Origin: an uncultured Eggerthellaceae bacterium
GTDB lineage: Bacteria; Actinomycetota; Coriobacteriia; Coriobacteriales; Eggerthellaceae
DNA: 64,000 nt
Reading direction: 5' to 3'
Assembly (NCBI GenBank): GCA_944320405.1
Contig: CALUHI010000012.1
Location: 82,022 to 146,021 of the forward strand
Part shown: positions 1 through 9,812 of the stretch, piece after piece
How the letters are laid out: each line of letters opens with the position of its first letter
Position numbering within the stretch: position 1 is the first letter of the stretch
Notes under the pieces: model-generated
What the model saw: only the letters and a program-made list of their open reading frames with translations
Told to the model about the DNA's origin: nothing
Database searches by the model: none
Position numbers and translations under genes: made by a program

Positions 1-77
1 TTGAAATAAGCAGGTTTCCCGATGGAGTAATGGTCGGGCGGTTTGTACGTTCCCATGATAGATGATAGGCTGGGCAT

Positions 78-3071
78 ATGGAAAACCAAAGCGAACAGAT
101 ACCCGAATCGTTGCGGTCCTTCCTTTCGGATGGAACGCCCGACGCCATAGCAGCCCGTTACGCACGCCTTCCGAAACTCGCCGCCGAAGCGGATTACGGT
201 TGGCTCGACACCGACATCGTGGTGGTCGATACCGAAACTACTGGCTTCTCGTTCAACCATGACGAGCTGACGCAGATTGCTGCTGCACGCATGGAACACG
301 GCCAGATCACCGATTGGTTCATCACCTTCGTGAACCCCGGCAAGCCGATTCCGGAAGACGTTGCCCATTTGACCGACATCCACGATGAAGATGTGACAGA
401 CGCGCCTCTTCCCGCAGAAGCGCTTGCACAGCTGGTGAAGTTCGTGGGGTCGTCCAAGGTTGTTGCACATAATGCCGAGTTCGACCGCACGTTCACAACG
501 CGTCATCCGGCAGGATACCCTTTGCTGGAAAACATTTGGATCGATTCGTTGGATCTTGCGCGCATCGCTTTGCCCCGATTGAAGTCCCACCGACTCATCG
601 ACATCGTGAAGGCGTTTGACGCGCCGCTTTCAACGCATCGCGCCGACGCCGATGTGGAAGCCACATGTGCTGCTCTTCGCATTCTTTTTGCAGCTATTTC
701 AGAAATGCCGTCTGAGCTGGTGAAATGCATTGCTGGTATGGCAACGCGCGAAGAGTGGCCCACCCGTGTGGTGTTCGAGCATTTTGCGGAAGCCAATGAA
801 AAAGCTGCAGCCGAAACAGAGGAAAAGCCTGTAGGCGACTTCTCTCTTCGCGCAATGCGTTGGTATCGCTTGGGTGACGCATCGCGCCGCGCAACGGCAG
901 AGTCGACACCCTCTTCTGGTGAAGAAGACACTTTGGAGATCCCGACCGCCGATGAAATCGACGACGCGTTCAGCGACGGCGGCTTGGTCAGCAAACTGTA
1001 CGCGACATTCGAGCCGCGATCCGAACAGCGTCAGATGGCCCAAGCCATTCGAGCCACCTTCGAAGATGCGGGAAATCTGGTGGTCGAAGCCGGAACCGGC
1101 GTGGGGAAGTCCATGGCGTACCTGGTTCCCTGCGCACTGACCGCGCAGCGCAATGGGGTGACGATGGGCATTGCCACGAAGACGAACGCCCTGCTTGATC
1201 AGCTGGTATTCCACGAGCTGCCCGAACTGTCACGCGCCCTTGCCGAAACTAACGGCGGGCGTACGTTGACGTATGCTGCGCTCAAGGGCTTTTCCCATTA
1301 TCCTTGCCTGCGCAAGATCGACCGCATGGCAAAGGAAGGCCCACGCGGGCGCGAGGTCCAGGGCGTTCTTAAAACCCAGGCCCCTGCGCTGGCTGCGCTG
1401 CTTTCCTACATCGAGCAGACCGAATATGACGACATGGATGGCCTGAAGATCGACTACCGCCTGCTGCCGCGCGTGGCGATCACCACCACCAGCCATGAGT
1501 GCTTGCGCCGCAAGTGCCCGTATTTCGGCACGTCGTGTTTCGTGCATGGTGCGCGGCGCCTTGCTGCAGCTGCCGATATCGTGGTGACGAACCATAGCCT
1601 GCTGTTCTGCGACCTTGCTGCCGAGGGCGGGCTTCTGCCTCCGGTGAAGCATTGGGTGGTCGACGAGGCCCACAACGCCGAAGACGAGGCGCGCCGGGCA
1701 TTCTCCATCAAGTTGGCTGCCGACGATCTGCTGCGGCTTGCGGGCCGCGTAGACGCGTCCGAGTCCAGCAAGACCATGTTCTCGCGCGCCGAGCGTCGCG
1801 TGGCGTCGTCGTGCGGTGACGAACAACTTACCTTGTTCCATGCGCTCAACGCCAAGGCGCGCTCTGCCGGTGCCGCATGGGCCCAGGCGGCGCGCGAGTT
1901 CTGCACGCATATGAAGGATCTGCTGTACTTCGATACGAACAAGCGCAGCCATGGCTACGAGTACACCGAACTGTGGATCAGCGCCGATATCCGCAGAAGC
2001 AGCGTGTTCCAAACGCTGGTAGCGTATGGCCGTACCATGCGTGAAGCATCGGAGAAGCTCATCCGCGCCTGCCAAGATTTGGTGGCGTTTTTGGAAGAGA
2101 TCGAAGGCGCTGCTGATGCGCAACGAGAAATTGCCGCCGCCGCCCTTGAGCTGAAGGATGCCGCTGCCGCCGAAGAGGTCATCTTCGACGTTGCTCCTGA
2201 AGGGTTTGCCTATTCCGCCACGCTTTGCCGCAAGAAGGATCGCGCGGTCGAGGTTATGGAAGCCCTGATGGTAAACGTGGGCAGCGCGTTAAACGAAACA
2301 CTGTATTCGCGTGCGCGTTCCACCGTGTTCACATCCGCCACAATCTCGATTGCGGGCGACTTCCATACGTTCGAAGCGGCGATGGGATTGAACCAGGAAG
2401 GTCAGGCTCCGTGTCGCGAGTTGCAGCTGGATTCTAGCTACGACTTCGATAACAACATGATCGTGTACGTGGTCGACGACATCCCCGAGCCGATGAGCCC
2501 GCATTATTTGGATGCCCTGCAACAACTTCTGGCGCGCACTCACATTGCCCAGGATGGCTCCATGCTCACGCTGTTCACCAACCGCCGCGAGATGGAGAAG
2601 TGCTTCGATGCCGTGCAGCCCCAGCTGAAAGCCCACGACTTGCGACTGGTGTGCCAGAAGTGGGGCGTGTCGGTGAAGGGACTGCGCGACGATTTCCTAG
2701 CCGACGAGCATCTTTCGCTGTTCGCCCTGAAAAGCTTCTGGGAGGGCTTCGATGCGCCGGGTGCCACGCTGAAGGGCGTCATCATCCCGAAACTTCCTTT
2801 CTCGAAGCCGACCGATCCGCTGTCGTGCGAGCGCGCCGAACGCGATGACCAAGCCTGGCGTCACTACGTGCTGCCGAAGGCGATCATCGAGATCAAGCAG
2901 GCAGCCGGTCGCCTGATCAGGAAGGCAGACGACACGGGCGTGGTCATTCTGGCCGACCGCAGGCTGCTCACGAAAAGCTATGGCAAGGCGTTCTTGAAAT
3001 CGCTTCCCACGAAGACGGTGAAGATCGCCTCGACCGACCAGATCGCCGAAGCGCTGGAGCTCATGCGCTAG
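78..3071 (+). CDS. dinG: DinG-family helicase with N-terminal DnaQ-type exonuclease domain
   Basis: A 997-residue fusion of a 3'-5' exonuclease and an XPD/DinG-type superfamily 2 helicase, probably acting in DNA repair. The exonuclease part shows DTETTG at residues 51-56, HNAEFD at 131-136 and HRADAD at 187-192, the three Exo motifs of the DEDDh family. The helicase part shows a Walker A (EAGTGVGKS, near 340) and a DEAH box (VVDEAHNAED, near 530). Cysteines 410, 475, 480 and 487 between them fit the Fe-S cluster of DinG/XPD helicases. Length matches exonuclease-DinG fusions of Gram-positive bacteria. The start has only a weak ribosome binding site. A coiled-coil membrane protein follows 27 bp later on the same strand. 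Confidence 0.9.
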   Translation: MENQSEQIPESLRSFLSDGTPDAIAARYARLPKLAAEADYGWLDTDIVVVDTETTGFSFNHDELTQIAAARMEHGQITDWFITFVNPGKPIPEDVAHLTDIHDEDVTDAPLPAEALAQLVKFVGSSKVVAHNAEFDRTFTTRHPAGYPLLENIWIDSLDLARIALPRLKSHRLIDIVKAFDAPLSTHRADADVEATCAALRILFAAISEMPSELVKCIAGMATREEWPTRVVFEHFAEANEKAAAETEEKPVGDFSLRAMRWYRLGDASRRATAESTPSSGEEDTLEIPTADEIDDAFSDGGLVSKLYATFEPRSEQRQMAQAIRATFEDAGNLVVEAGTGVGKSMAYLVPCALTAQRNGVTMGIATKTNALLDQLVFHELPELSRALAETNGGRTLTYAALKGFSHYPCLRKIDRMAKEGPRGREVQGVLKTQAPALAALLSYIEQTEYDDMDGLKIDYRLLPRVAITTTSHECLRRKCPYFGTSCFVHGARRLAAAADIVVTNHSLLFCDLAAEGGLLPPVKHWVVDEAHNAEDEARRAFSIKLAADDLLRLAGRVDASESSKTMFSRAERRVASSCGDEQLTLFHALNAKARSAGAAWAQAAREFCTHMKDLLYFDTNKRSHGYEYTELWISADIRRSSVFQTLVAYGRTMREASEKLIRACQDLVAFLEEIEGAADAQREIAAAALELKDAAAAEEVIFDVAPEGFAYSATLCRKKDRAVEVMEALMVNVGSALNETLYSRARSTVFTSATISIAGDFHTFEAAMGLNQEGQAPCRELQLDSSYDFDNNMIVYVVDDIPEPMSPHYLDALQQLLARTHIAQDGSMLTLFTNRREMEKCFDAVQPQLKAHDLRLVCQKWGVSVKGLRDDFLADEHLSLFALKSFWEGFDAPGATLKGVIIPKLPFSKPTDPLSCERAERDDQAWRHYVLPKAIIEIKQAAGRLIRKADDTGVVILADRRLLTKSYGKAFLKSLPTKTVKIASTDQIAEALELMR

Positions 3072-3098
3072 CTGGCTGCGCGGAAAATCGCGGGAACC

Positions 3099-4466
3099 AT
3101 GAAGAAACGCTCCAACAAGCTATCGCACGCGGCGCACATCAAGCGCCATACGAAGGGCACCTCCAACGAGCTGTCCTTCAGCGTGCTTGATGCGGCAAAA
3201 AATGCGCTTGACGAGGGGAAAGACACGCCAACCGAGCAAGCGCGCCGCTTCGGCCGCATCAACTTGTTCACGATGCCGGGCAGAAAGAAGCCACCCGCGA
3301 CGCCTGTGAAAGACCAACTGCAGTCGCTTGCCGGCGCGCTGGCCAACCCGGTGTTGCCGAAAGCGCCCGCAACGTCTCTTCCCACGCCAAAGTCGGAAGA
3401 GCCAGATGAGGAAGAGCTCTCCCCTGCGGTAGAACCCGTTTTCATCGAACAAGCTCCTGCAGAGCCAGCTGCGCCGTCTTTCGAATCGGCTCCGCGCAGC
3501 TCGGGCCGCACCTCGCGTGACGAGATCGCATGGAGGAAGGGACGTCGCCGCAGGCGAAAGATACTCGCAGGCGTTGCAAGCGCGGTGATAATCATCGCCC
3601 TGGTGGGCGCTGGCGTATGGTGGCTTTACAACGACAACGTTCGCTACCAGCAGAACACCCAGCAACTCGAACAGTCCCACGACGCTCTGGCCGCCACCGA
3701 CGAACTGCTGCTGAAGCTTGACGAGGCGTTGCAGGATCCATTGGGGGAATCTGCTGCTGCGTTCTACGAGCAACACGAATCAGAGGTTCAACAGTGCCTT
3801 GCATCGCTTGATGAGGCTGAGAAGAATGCAACCGATGCCGCAGCAGGGCTGCGCGAGACCTTGGAGCGAACTGCTGCCGACAACCTAATGTCTGCATCGT
3901 CTGCGCGCCGAACGATGTTCGATGCAGGATGGGAGATCCTCGAGCAAGCGCAGGGCATGCGCAGCGCGTACCAACAGATGCAAGACATATGGCAGCAGGT
4001 GCTGGATGCCGACGCGCAGGCGCGCGAAGCGGCCCAGCAGGCCTCGTCGGGCAGCCGCGATGCTATTTCGGCAGGCAAGGACCTCGAGGCGCAAGCAAAG
4101 ACCAAACTCGAAGAAACAGCCGCTGAGCTGGAGGAATTCGCTCAAGAGAACACAGAAGTGGACGTGTTTGCCTTCCAGGCGTACGTTGCGAAACGAATTG
4201 AAGCGCTGGGCTATGCCATAGCTTCTGACGAGGCGTTGGAGGCGCGCGACACCCAAAAGGCAACAGAGAACAACGATGCGTACAATGCCGCTGATGAAGA
4301 GGCAGCAGGCCTTGCCGCAACTCTTCCGGCCGATCCAGGCCAGCCGGTGCTTGATGCGATGGAGGAGCTTTCCGCCAATGCGGTGGAAACCTACGAGGCG
4401 GCGCGTGCCCAAGCGTCTACTTCCGATGCATTTCTCCGGGATTATTTTGGCAGCTCAGAAAGATAG
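3099..4466 (+). CDS. Single-pass membrane protein with long coiled-coil outer region, unknown function
   Basis: I do not recognise this 455-residue protein. The first ~150 residues are cytoplasmic-looking, basic and Pro/Glu-rich. A run of Arg/Lys just before residue 155 leads into one hydrophobic segment (to about 177), which predicts inside-to-outside orientation. Residues 180-440 are Ala/Glu/Gln-rich with heptad-like spacing, suggesting an extended coiled coil outside the cell. It lies 27 bp after the helicase gene and 63 bp before the M28-like gene on the same strand, so cotranscription is possible. A role at the envelope is inference from the topology only. Confidence 0.75.
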   Translation: MKKRSNKLSHAAHIKRHTKGTSNELSFSVLDAAKNALDEGKDTPTEQARRFGRINLFTMPGRKKPPATPVKDQLQSLAGALANPVLPKAPATSLPTPKSEEPDEEELSPAVEPVFIEQAPAEPAAPSFESAPRSSGRTSRDEIAWRKGRRRRRKILAGVASAVIIIALVGAGVWWLYNDNVRYQQNTQQLEQSHDALAATDELLLKLDEALQDPLGESAAAFYEQHESEVQQCLASLDEAEKNATDAAAGLRETLERTAADNLMSASSARRTMFDAGWEILEQAQGMRSAYQQMQDIWQQVLDADAQAREAAQQASSGSRDAISAGKDLEAQAKTKLEETAAELEEFAQENTEVDVFAFQAYVAKRIEALGYAIASDEALEARDTQKATENNDAYNAADEEAAGLAATLPADPGQPVLDAMEELSANAVETYEAARAQASTSDAFLRDYFGSSER

Positions 4467-4529
4467 TCTATACTTACCAAGATATGCATTAGTGCGCATA
4501 GCACCTGATTGGAGCGGAAGGCGAAAAGT

Positions 4530-7500
4530 ATGGCCGACGTTATGGAGCACGTAGCGTACCTGTCGCAGGAGATAGGTCCGAGGCCCGCTGGAACCGAAGA
4601 AGAACAGCAGGCGGCTCTGTATATCACCGAGCATATGCAGAAGGAAGCCGGTCTACCGGCAGTCATTGAAGATTTCACCGGTGTCGCGAACACCGAAATC
4701 CCCCGCGCGATCTGCAGCGGCATCACGCTGGCGTTCACCATTTTGGCGGTCGCGCTGCCCGTGGTCGCACTCCCTGCAGCCATTGTGGCGATTCTTTCCG
4801 CAGCTATTTATGTGGCCGAGGCGTTCGACAAACCCATTCTCTCGCGCCTGTTCTCTCGCGGCGTGAGCCAGAACGTGGTGGCAAAGTACGAACCGGGCTA
4901 TTCTCCCGAATCGGGACGCTCGCGCCGCCGCAAGGTGATTTTGGTGGCACACTACGACAGCGGCAAAGCACGCGCAGAGCTTGCAGGTCCGGTGGTCTCG
5001 GCGCTTCCTATCGTGAAGTGGGTGGTGCTGGGCGCCTTCGTTTTGGCAGCGATAGTCTTGCTGCTGGGCGCGACGGTGCTGCTGAACGTTTCCGGAGCTG
5101 TCGACATCGTCTTGAACGTGATCGCCATCGTGGCGGCGGTTATTGCCGCTCTGCCGCTGGTTCAGCTCATCCTGCATAAGACGGCGTCGTACAACGACGG
5201 TGCCAACTGCAACGCTTCGGGTGTGGCTGTTCTCATGGATGTGGCAGCGCGCGTTGGCCGCGGGCGCACCGATATGTCGTCGTTCGGATCCGACACCCCC
5301 GAAACGACGATCCATGGCGAAGAGGCCGCGCGTGAGGCGGGGCTTGTCCCCGAAGGAGCTTCGATTTCTTATGAGGCCGCTCCCAATAAGGCGCGCGAGA
5401 AGGAAGAAACCCCCGCAGCCCGTCTGGCCGCTGCCAAGGCTGCCGTTGCGGCGCTTTCCGGCAAGCCGGTGAGCGATTTCATGTCCGAGGAAATCCTCAA
5501 CGCATCCATCGAAGTGAAAATGCCCGAATCCCATTCCGAACCTGAGGTCCGCATGGATGCCGCAGCGGCTTCCGAGCCGGCTGAGGCCCCTGCGGCTTCC
5601 GCCGCTGCTGCCGAACAGCCCCAGCAGGCAGCACCTGCCGCCCAGGTTGCTGTGGCACCCGCTGCTGAGCAGCAGCCCGCAGCGGCCCCGGAGGAGAACG
5701 CTCTTCCGGCATGGTTTGTCGCTGCACAGAAGAAGGCGAAAAAGACCGCTGACGAGGCGAAGCCCGTGCAGCGTTCGCGTTACGCCGACGCCCTTGATGC
5801 AGCGGTGAGCGCCAGCAGCGCGCACTTCACCGAGGCGAACAACGCCGTTATCAACAACACCCAGCAGCGCATCGTGTCGATGTCTGACGGCATCGTGGAG
5901 GTTCCCGCTCCGGAAAACGCGTGGCAGGAAGCCCACCCCGAGCATGTTGAGGCTCAGCCTGCAACATCGCAGGTAGTTGAGATGCCCGCGGCGGAAGTTT
6001 CGAACGCTGCTGTTCAAACCGTTCCCGAGCAGCCTGCCGCGGCACCTGTCGTGCACGAATTGGCTTCTGTTGAGGCCGCTGACGTTGCCGAGGCTGCCCC
6101 CGCTGCGACGATTGCCGAGCAGCCTGCTGCTGTGGCGGCGTCCATCCTTCCGGACGACCTTTCCGTTCCGGATCTTCCCGCCGAACCGGCGCCTGCGCTT
6201 CCGTCGTTCCTGACGCAGAAGGAAACTCAGTCTGCCGAACAGCCCCGCACGGCCGACCGCGTCCAGGTTCCTGCCGTCGAGGTTATGGAGATCCCTGACC
6301 CCGAGCCGCAACCGCAGCCGGTTGACCTTGGCCAGACGATTGCCGCCGCTCCGGTGTTCGTGGAAACGGTTACCGCTGGTGCTGAAGAGGATCGCGCTAA
6401 GACGCAAGAGCACCAGCCCATCGTCTTGCCCGACATCGATGCTTCGGCGGCCGTCCAGCTTGATTCTCTCAAGCAGCGCGCGCCTCTGGCTGACGCGTAC
6501 GACCCCAACGTCGAGCATGGCAGCAAGCTTCGCTCGTCTCTTCCGTCCATCGACCCGGCGCATCCCGCCGGCACGCATCGTCCGTCTGCGGCCCAGCTTC
6601 GCTCGGCGCTGCCCTCGTTCTCGGGCATTCTTCCCAAGGTTGAAGAAAAGCAGGCAGAGGAGGTTTCCTCTGCTGTCAGCCTGACTGGATCGTTTGCTCC
6701 GGTTGGTGCCACGAGCTCGTTCGCTCCGGTGGGCGACGAGCTGCTGGAAGACGTCGATCCCGAGGACATCTACGTGGACGATGCAGACGATTCCGCCTTC
6801 GAGGATACGCACAGCGATGCCGGCCAGTTCGCCGCGCCGGGTTACGTGGAGATGCCCAAATCGCGCGTGCGCCGTCTGTTCGACCGCTTCCATCGCAAGG
6901 GCAAAGAAGACGAAAGCACTCCGCAAGAGTGGCTCGACGTGGACGAGTCGTTCGAGGCGCGTTCCGTGGGCGCTGCCCGCGGCAGCTGGGAAAGCTTCCG
7001 CGACGAGCAGTTCGATGACGAGCCTGCCGCTCAGAGTGCACCGTATGCTGACGCTTATGCCGACGATGCCTTCGACGACGAGCTGCTGGACGATTACGAT
7101 GACGACTTCGGGTATGAGTCTGCTCAACCCGTACAGCGTCGGCCGTGGAACGGCGGTGCGTTCTCGCGCGTGCGCATGGGCCGCGTGGACATGCGCTCTG
7201 GCAAGGAAGGCGAGCCGCCCCTGGAGGGTGAGGCTCCGCCGCCTCCCGAGCCCGAGGCTCCCGAGATGCAGAAGATCTACCAGTTCCGCAACCCCGACAT
7301 CGACACCGAAGTTTGGTTCGTGGCGCTGGGTGCCGAGCTTGGTGGGCACAGCGGCATGCGCGCGTTCATCGCCGAGCACGAACACGAACTGCGCGGCTCC
7401 ATCATCATCGAGCTCGAGGCACTTGGCGAAGGCGAGTTCTGCATGATCGATCAAGAGGGCGGCTATCGCATGGCGAAAACTTCTTCCCGCATGCGCCGCT

Positions 7501-7736
7501 ATACGCGCAAGGCGTCGCAGGAGACCGGCGTCACCGTTGGTTCGGCGTCTATGAAGTGGAAGTCCAGCGCGTCGTCTTACGCCACCACTCACGGCCTGCA
7601 GGCAATGCATCTGGCCGGCATGGAGGGCGGCAAGCCTGCAGGGTATGGAAACCGCGATGATGTGGCCGAGAACGTCGATGAATCGCTGCTTGCCGAGCGT
7701 GCTAACTACGTGATGCAGATCTTGAAGAACATCTAG
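4530..7736 (+). CDS. M28-like membrane peptidase homologue with ~650-residue disordered insertion and altered metal-site residues
   Basis: About 1068 residues from the ATG at 4530, preceded by GGAAGG; a TTG at 4509 would add seven residues. The N-terminus (IGPRPAGTEEE) and a VAHYDSG motif near residue 141 match M28 zinc aminopeptidases, with hydrophobic segments at about 60-95 and 160-215. After GANCNASG (near 224-231) the protein enters a low-complexity Ala/Pro/Glu region to about 900. The C-terminal part of the M28 fold then resumes (ALGAELGGHSG near 932-942). The family's bridging Asp is replaced by Cys, and the first Glu of the usual Glu-Glu pair by Ala, so peptidase activity is doubtful. 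The composition of the insertion suggests a surface-exposed linker or scaffold. Confidence 0.75.
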   Translation: MADVMEHVAYLSQEIGPRPAGTEEEQQAALYITEHMQKEAGLPAVIEDFTGVANTEIPRAICSGITLAFTILAVALPVVALPAAIVAILSAAIYVAEAFDKPILSRLFSRGVSQNVVAKYEPGYSPESGRSRRRKVILVAHYDSGKARAELAGPVVSALPIVKWVVLGAFVLAAIVLLLGATVLLNVSGAVDIVLNVIAIVAAVIAALPLVQLILHKTASYNDGANCNASGVAVLMDVAARVGRGRTDMSSFGSDTPETTIHGEEAAREAGLVPEGASISYEAAPNKAREKEETPAARLAAAKAAVAALSGKPVSDFMSEEILNASIEVKMPESHSEPEVRMDAAAASEPAEAPAASAAAAEQPQQAAPAAQVAVAPAAEQQPAAAPEENALPAWFVAAQKKAKKTADEAKPVQRSRYADALDAAVSASSAHFTEANNAVINNTQQRIVSMSDGIVEVPAPENAWQEAHPEHVEAQPATSQVVEMPAAEVSNAAVQTVPEQPAAAPVVHELASVEAADVAEAAPAATIAEQPAAVAASILPDDLSVPDLPAEPAPALPSFLTQKETQSAEQPRTADRVQVPAVEVMEIPDPEPQPQPVDLGQTIAAAPVFVETVTAGAEEDRAKTQEHQPIVLPDIDASAAVQLDSLKQRAPLADAYDPNVEHGSKLRSSLPSIDPAHPAGTHRPSAAQLRSALPSFSGILPKVEEKQAEEVSSAVSLTGSFAPVGATSSFAPVGDELLEDVDPEDIYVDDADDSAFEDTHSDAGQFAAPGYVEMPKSRVRRLFDRFHRKGKEDESTPQEWLDVDESFEARSVGAARGSWESFRDEQFDDEPAAQSAPYADAYADDAFDDELLDDYDDDFGYESAQPVQRRPWNGGAFSRVRMGRVDMRSGKEGEPPLEGEAPPPPEPEAPEMQKIYQFRNPDIDTEVWFVALGAELGGHSGMRAFIAEHEHELRGSIIIELEALGEGEFCMIDQEGGYRMAKTSSRMRRYTRKASQETGVTVGSASMKWKSSASSYATTHGLQAMHLAGMEGGKPAGYGNRDDVAENVDESLLAERANYVMQILKNI

Positions 7737-7758
7737 CCATCCAGCTTTCGCAAACGCC

Positions 7759-7791
7759 AAAGGCCTTCCCGTTGTAGGGAAGGCCTTCTTT
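7759..7791 (+). terminator. Intrinsic terminator after the M28-like gene
   Basis: An 12-bp stem (AAAGGCCTTCCC / GGGAAGGCCTTCTTT) with a six-base loop lies 23 bp after the stop codon and is followed by a short T-rich stretch. It fits a Rho-independent terminator. Confidence 0.8.
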
Positions 7792-7951
7792 GTTCGTGAA
7801 GCAAGCTTCTACCGGATGTAGAAGGTACCTGCTAGTCAGGGGTTTCTCTCGTTGGGTGAACTACGATGTGCTAGTATTGACGGCGCTGAAATTTCCTGGT
7901 CAATGGAAAAGCATCGTATTGTCGACAAGCGTAACAAGGGAGGCAACAAGC

Positions 7952-8101
7952 ATGGCGATCGAGGCTTATTGCGTCAAGTGCAAGGAAAAGAAGGTCATGA
8001 CCGACCCGAAGGAGGGCGTCACCAAGAACGGCAAGCCCATCACGAAGGGCAAGTGCCCCGACTGCGGCACCACCATCTGCCGTATTGGAAAGGTCAAGTA
8101 G
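7952..8101 (+). CDS. DUF5679-type zinc-ribbon mini-protein
   Basis: A 49-residue protein starting at the ATG behind AAGGGAGG. It shows CVKC near residue 7 and CPDCG near 36, two Cys pairs that should bind one zinc ion, with basic residues between (DPKEGVTKNGKPITKGKC). This is the pattern of the DUF5679 family, small proteins common in Actinobacteria and often found as a C-terminal domain of topoisomerase-like proteins. Function is unknown; nucleic-acid binding is inferred from the ribbon and charge. It stands alone, bounded by terminators on both sides. Confidence 0.85.
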   Translation: MAIEAYCVKCKEKKVMTDPKEGVTKNGKPITKGKCPDCGTTICRIGKVK

Positions 8102-8136
8102 CCTTAGCTTCATATCCGCTTCACCAAGAAGCATCC

Positions 8137-8170
8137 AAAGGCGGTCTGGACATCCAGACCGCCTTTTTTT
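8137..8170 (+). terminator. Intrinsic terminator after the zinc-ribbon gene
   Basis: A perfect 14-bp stem (AAAGGCGGTCTGGA / TCCAGACCGCCTTT) with a two-base CA loop and a run of seven T. It ends the DUF5679 transcript. Confidence 0.9.
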
Positions 8171-8208
8171 GATGGCGTCTGCGCCCGTACGATCGGTTTT
8201 CAAAGCAC

Positions 8209-8243
8209 AAAAAAAGACCGGGCTAAACGACCCGGTCTTTTTT
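8209..8243 (-). terminator. Intrinsic terminator of the permease gene
   Basis: The stem AAAAGACCGGG / CCCGGTCTTTT has A- and T-runs on both sides, so it could act in both directions. Read on the minus strand it lies 33 bp after the stop of the permease gene. It sits back to back with the terminator of the converging zinc-ribbon gene. Confidence 0.8.
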
Positions 8244-8275
8244 ACGTGTGCGACTTTGCTTAAAGTCTCGAGCGG

Positions 8276-9664
8276 TTACACATCCAGATGTTTGAATGCC
8301 TCAGGAACTTCCTTGAAGCCCTTTGACTTCACCGCGGCAACTATCATGCCGATGACAAACCACGTGGCGCCCATTGCCCATGTCATCAGCTGGAAGCCGC
8401 AGAACACATACACCAAAATGGCGATGCCGATCCAGGGGCAGATCAGGTAGCGGATGACGCCCGCAACTCCACGCTGCTTCTCCTTGACGAAGAAGTACCA
8501 GAACACCGAGAAGTTCAGCATGATGAACGCGAACAGGGCACCGAAGTTCACCAGCGTGGCGAGGTCGGCCATACCCAGCACGGCAACCAGGATCAGAGCG
8601 ATCAGGCCGATGAAGATGGAGCCCACCCAGGGGGTTTGGTACTTGGGATGAACCTTGCCGAAGATGCGAGGGATCACGCCGTCGCGGCCCATGGAGTACA
8701 GCAGGCGCGAAGCGGCCAGCTGCGCATTCATGATGTTGGCGATGCCCACGGCCACGATGTTGATGACCAGCATGATGCGCATGAAGATGTCGCCGCCGAT
8801 AAGCTGGCAGCCGTAGAAGAAGGCGTTGTTCATGTGCTCTTCGTCCCACGCCATCCAGTCGGGCTGGACCAGGGAAGCGATGTAGGTCTGCAAGCCGAAG
8901 CACACGATGATGATGCCCAGCGCGATCATGATGCCGCGGCCGATGTTCTTCTCGGGTTCATGCGTTTCCTCAGCCAGCGTGGAGATGCCGTCGAAGCCCA
9001 GGAAGTTGAGCGCTGCGATGGAGATGCCAGCGGCGATGAACGTGGGGGTGACCACGTCGGGCTGCCAGATGGGATCCATGTTGAACTCGCCAGCACCGCC
9101 GCCGCCCATGATGAAGTTGCAGCCCAATGCGACGAATGCGATCACGGCGATGATTTCAACCGCGAAAATCACGAAATCGATGCCGCGCGTCATGGACACG
9201 CCGCGGATGTTCACGAACGTGTTGAACGCCACGAACACGATGACCCACAGCCACCAGGGGCTGTTAGGCACGAGCATGGTGCCCCAGTTGGCAACCATGG
9301 TGTACAGCAGCGCCGGAGTGATGCAGTAGTCCAGCAGGATCATCCAGCCGGAAATGAAGCCCGCGTGCGGGTTCAGGCCGCGCTGCACGTAGGAGTACAC
9401 CGAGCCGGCAATGGGGAACTTGCGGCTCATGCTCACGTAGCTCAACGCGGTGAATGCGATGGCGACGAAGCCCACCAGGTACACCAGCGTGGACATGCCC
9501 AGACCCTGGGTTTGGACAAGGCCCCAGATGGAGTGCGGCGCGATGATGACCATGAACAGCACGCCGTACAGCACGACGTCCCACAGGCCCAAACCACGGC
9601 GCAGCTCCTGCTTGTAGCCGAACTGCTTCTCAAGGCGTTCGGCACTCGACAGTTTCTCAGCCAT
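8276..9664 (-). CDS. APC-superfamily amino acid/polyamine permease
   Basis: A 462-residue integral membrane protein with about twelve hydrophobic segments. The N-terminus (RRGLGLWDVVLYGVLFMV) and the segment FPIAGSVYSYVQRGLNP are typical of APC transporters that take up amino acids or amines by proton symport or exchange. Further family-like features are GFDGISTLAEETHEPEKN and the stretch around RLLYSMGRDGVIPR. The ATG follows GAGAGGAAAC. It lies about 150 bp downstream of the amidase gene on the same strand, so the pair may import a nitrogen compound and release ammonia from it. The substrate cannot be named from sequence. Confidence 0.88.
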   Translation of the reverse strand: MAEKLSSAERLEKQFGYKQELRRGLGLWDVVLYGVLFMVIIAPHSIWGLVQTQGLGMSTLVYLVGFVAIAFTALSYVSMSRKFPIAGSVYSYVQRGLNPHAGFISGWMILLDYCITPALLYTMVANWGTMLVPNSPWWLWVIVFVAFNTFVNIRGVSMTRGIDFVIFAVEIIAVIAFVALGCNFIMGGGGAGEFNMDPIWQPDVVTPTFIAAGISIAALNFLGFDGISTLAEETHEPEKNIGRGIMIALGIIIVCFGLQTYIASLVQPDWMAWDEEHMNNAFFYGCQLIGGDIFMRIMLVINIVAVGIANIMNAQLAASRLLYSMGRDGVIPRIFGKVHPKYQTPWVGSIFIGLIALILVAVLGMADLATLVNFGALFAFIMLNFSVFWYFFVKEKQRGVAGVIRYLICPWIGIAILVYVFCGFQLMTWAMGATWFVIGMIVAAVKSKGFKEVPEAFKHLDV

Positions 9665-9812
9665 TGTTTCCTCTCTTATCGTCTGAACTGAACAGGCTGT
9701 ATTTCAAAGCGCGCCGCCCATCGACAGGGGCAGCGTGCAGTGAAACCGAAAAGGCGGTTTCTGCAGCGCAGGCGCACAACGTGCCAGGCTGCGAAAACGC
9801 TGACGCGCTATT

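Noticed and set aside
4653..7760. A 1035-codon minus-strand open frame across the M28-like gene
   Set aside because: It mirrors the strong G/C third-position bias of the plus-strand gene. It has no family resemblance, and the plus strand carries recognisable M28 motifs at both ends.
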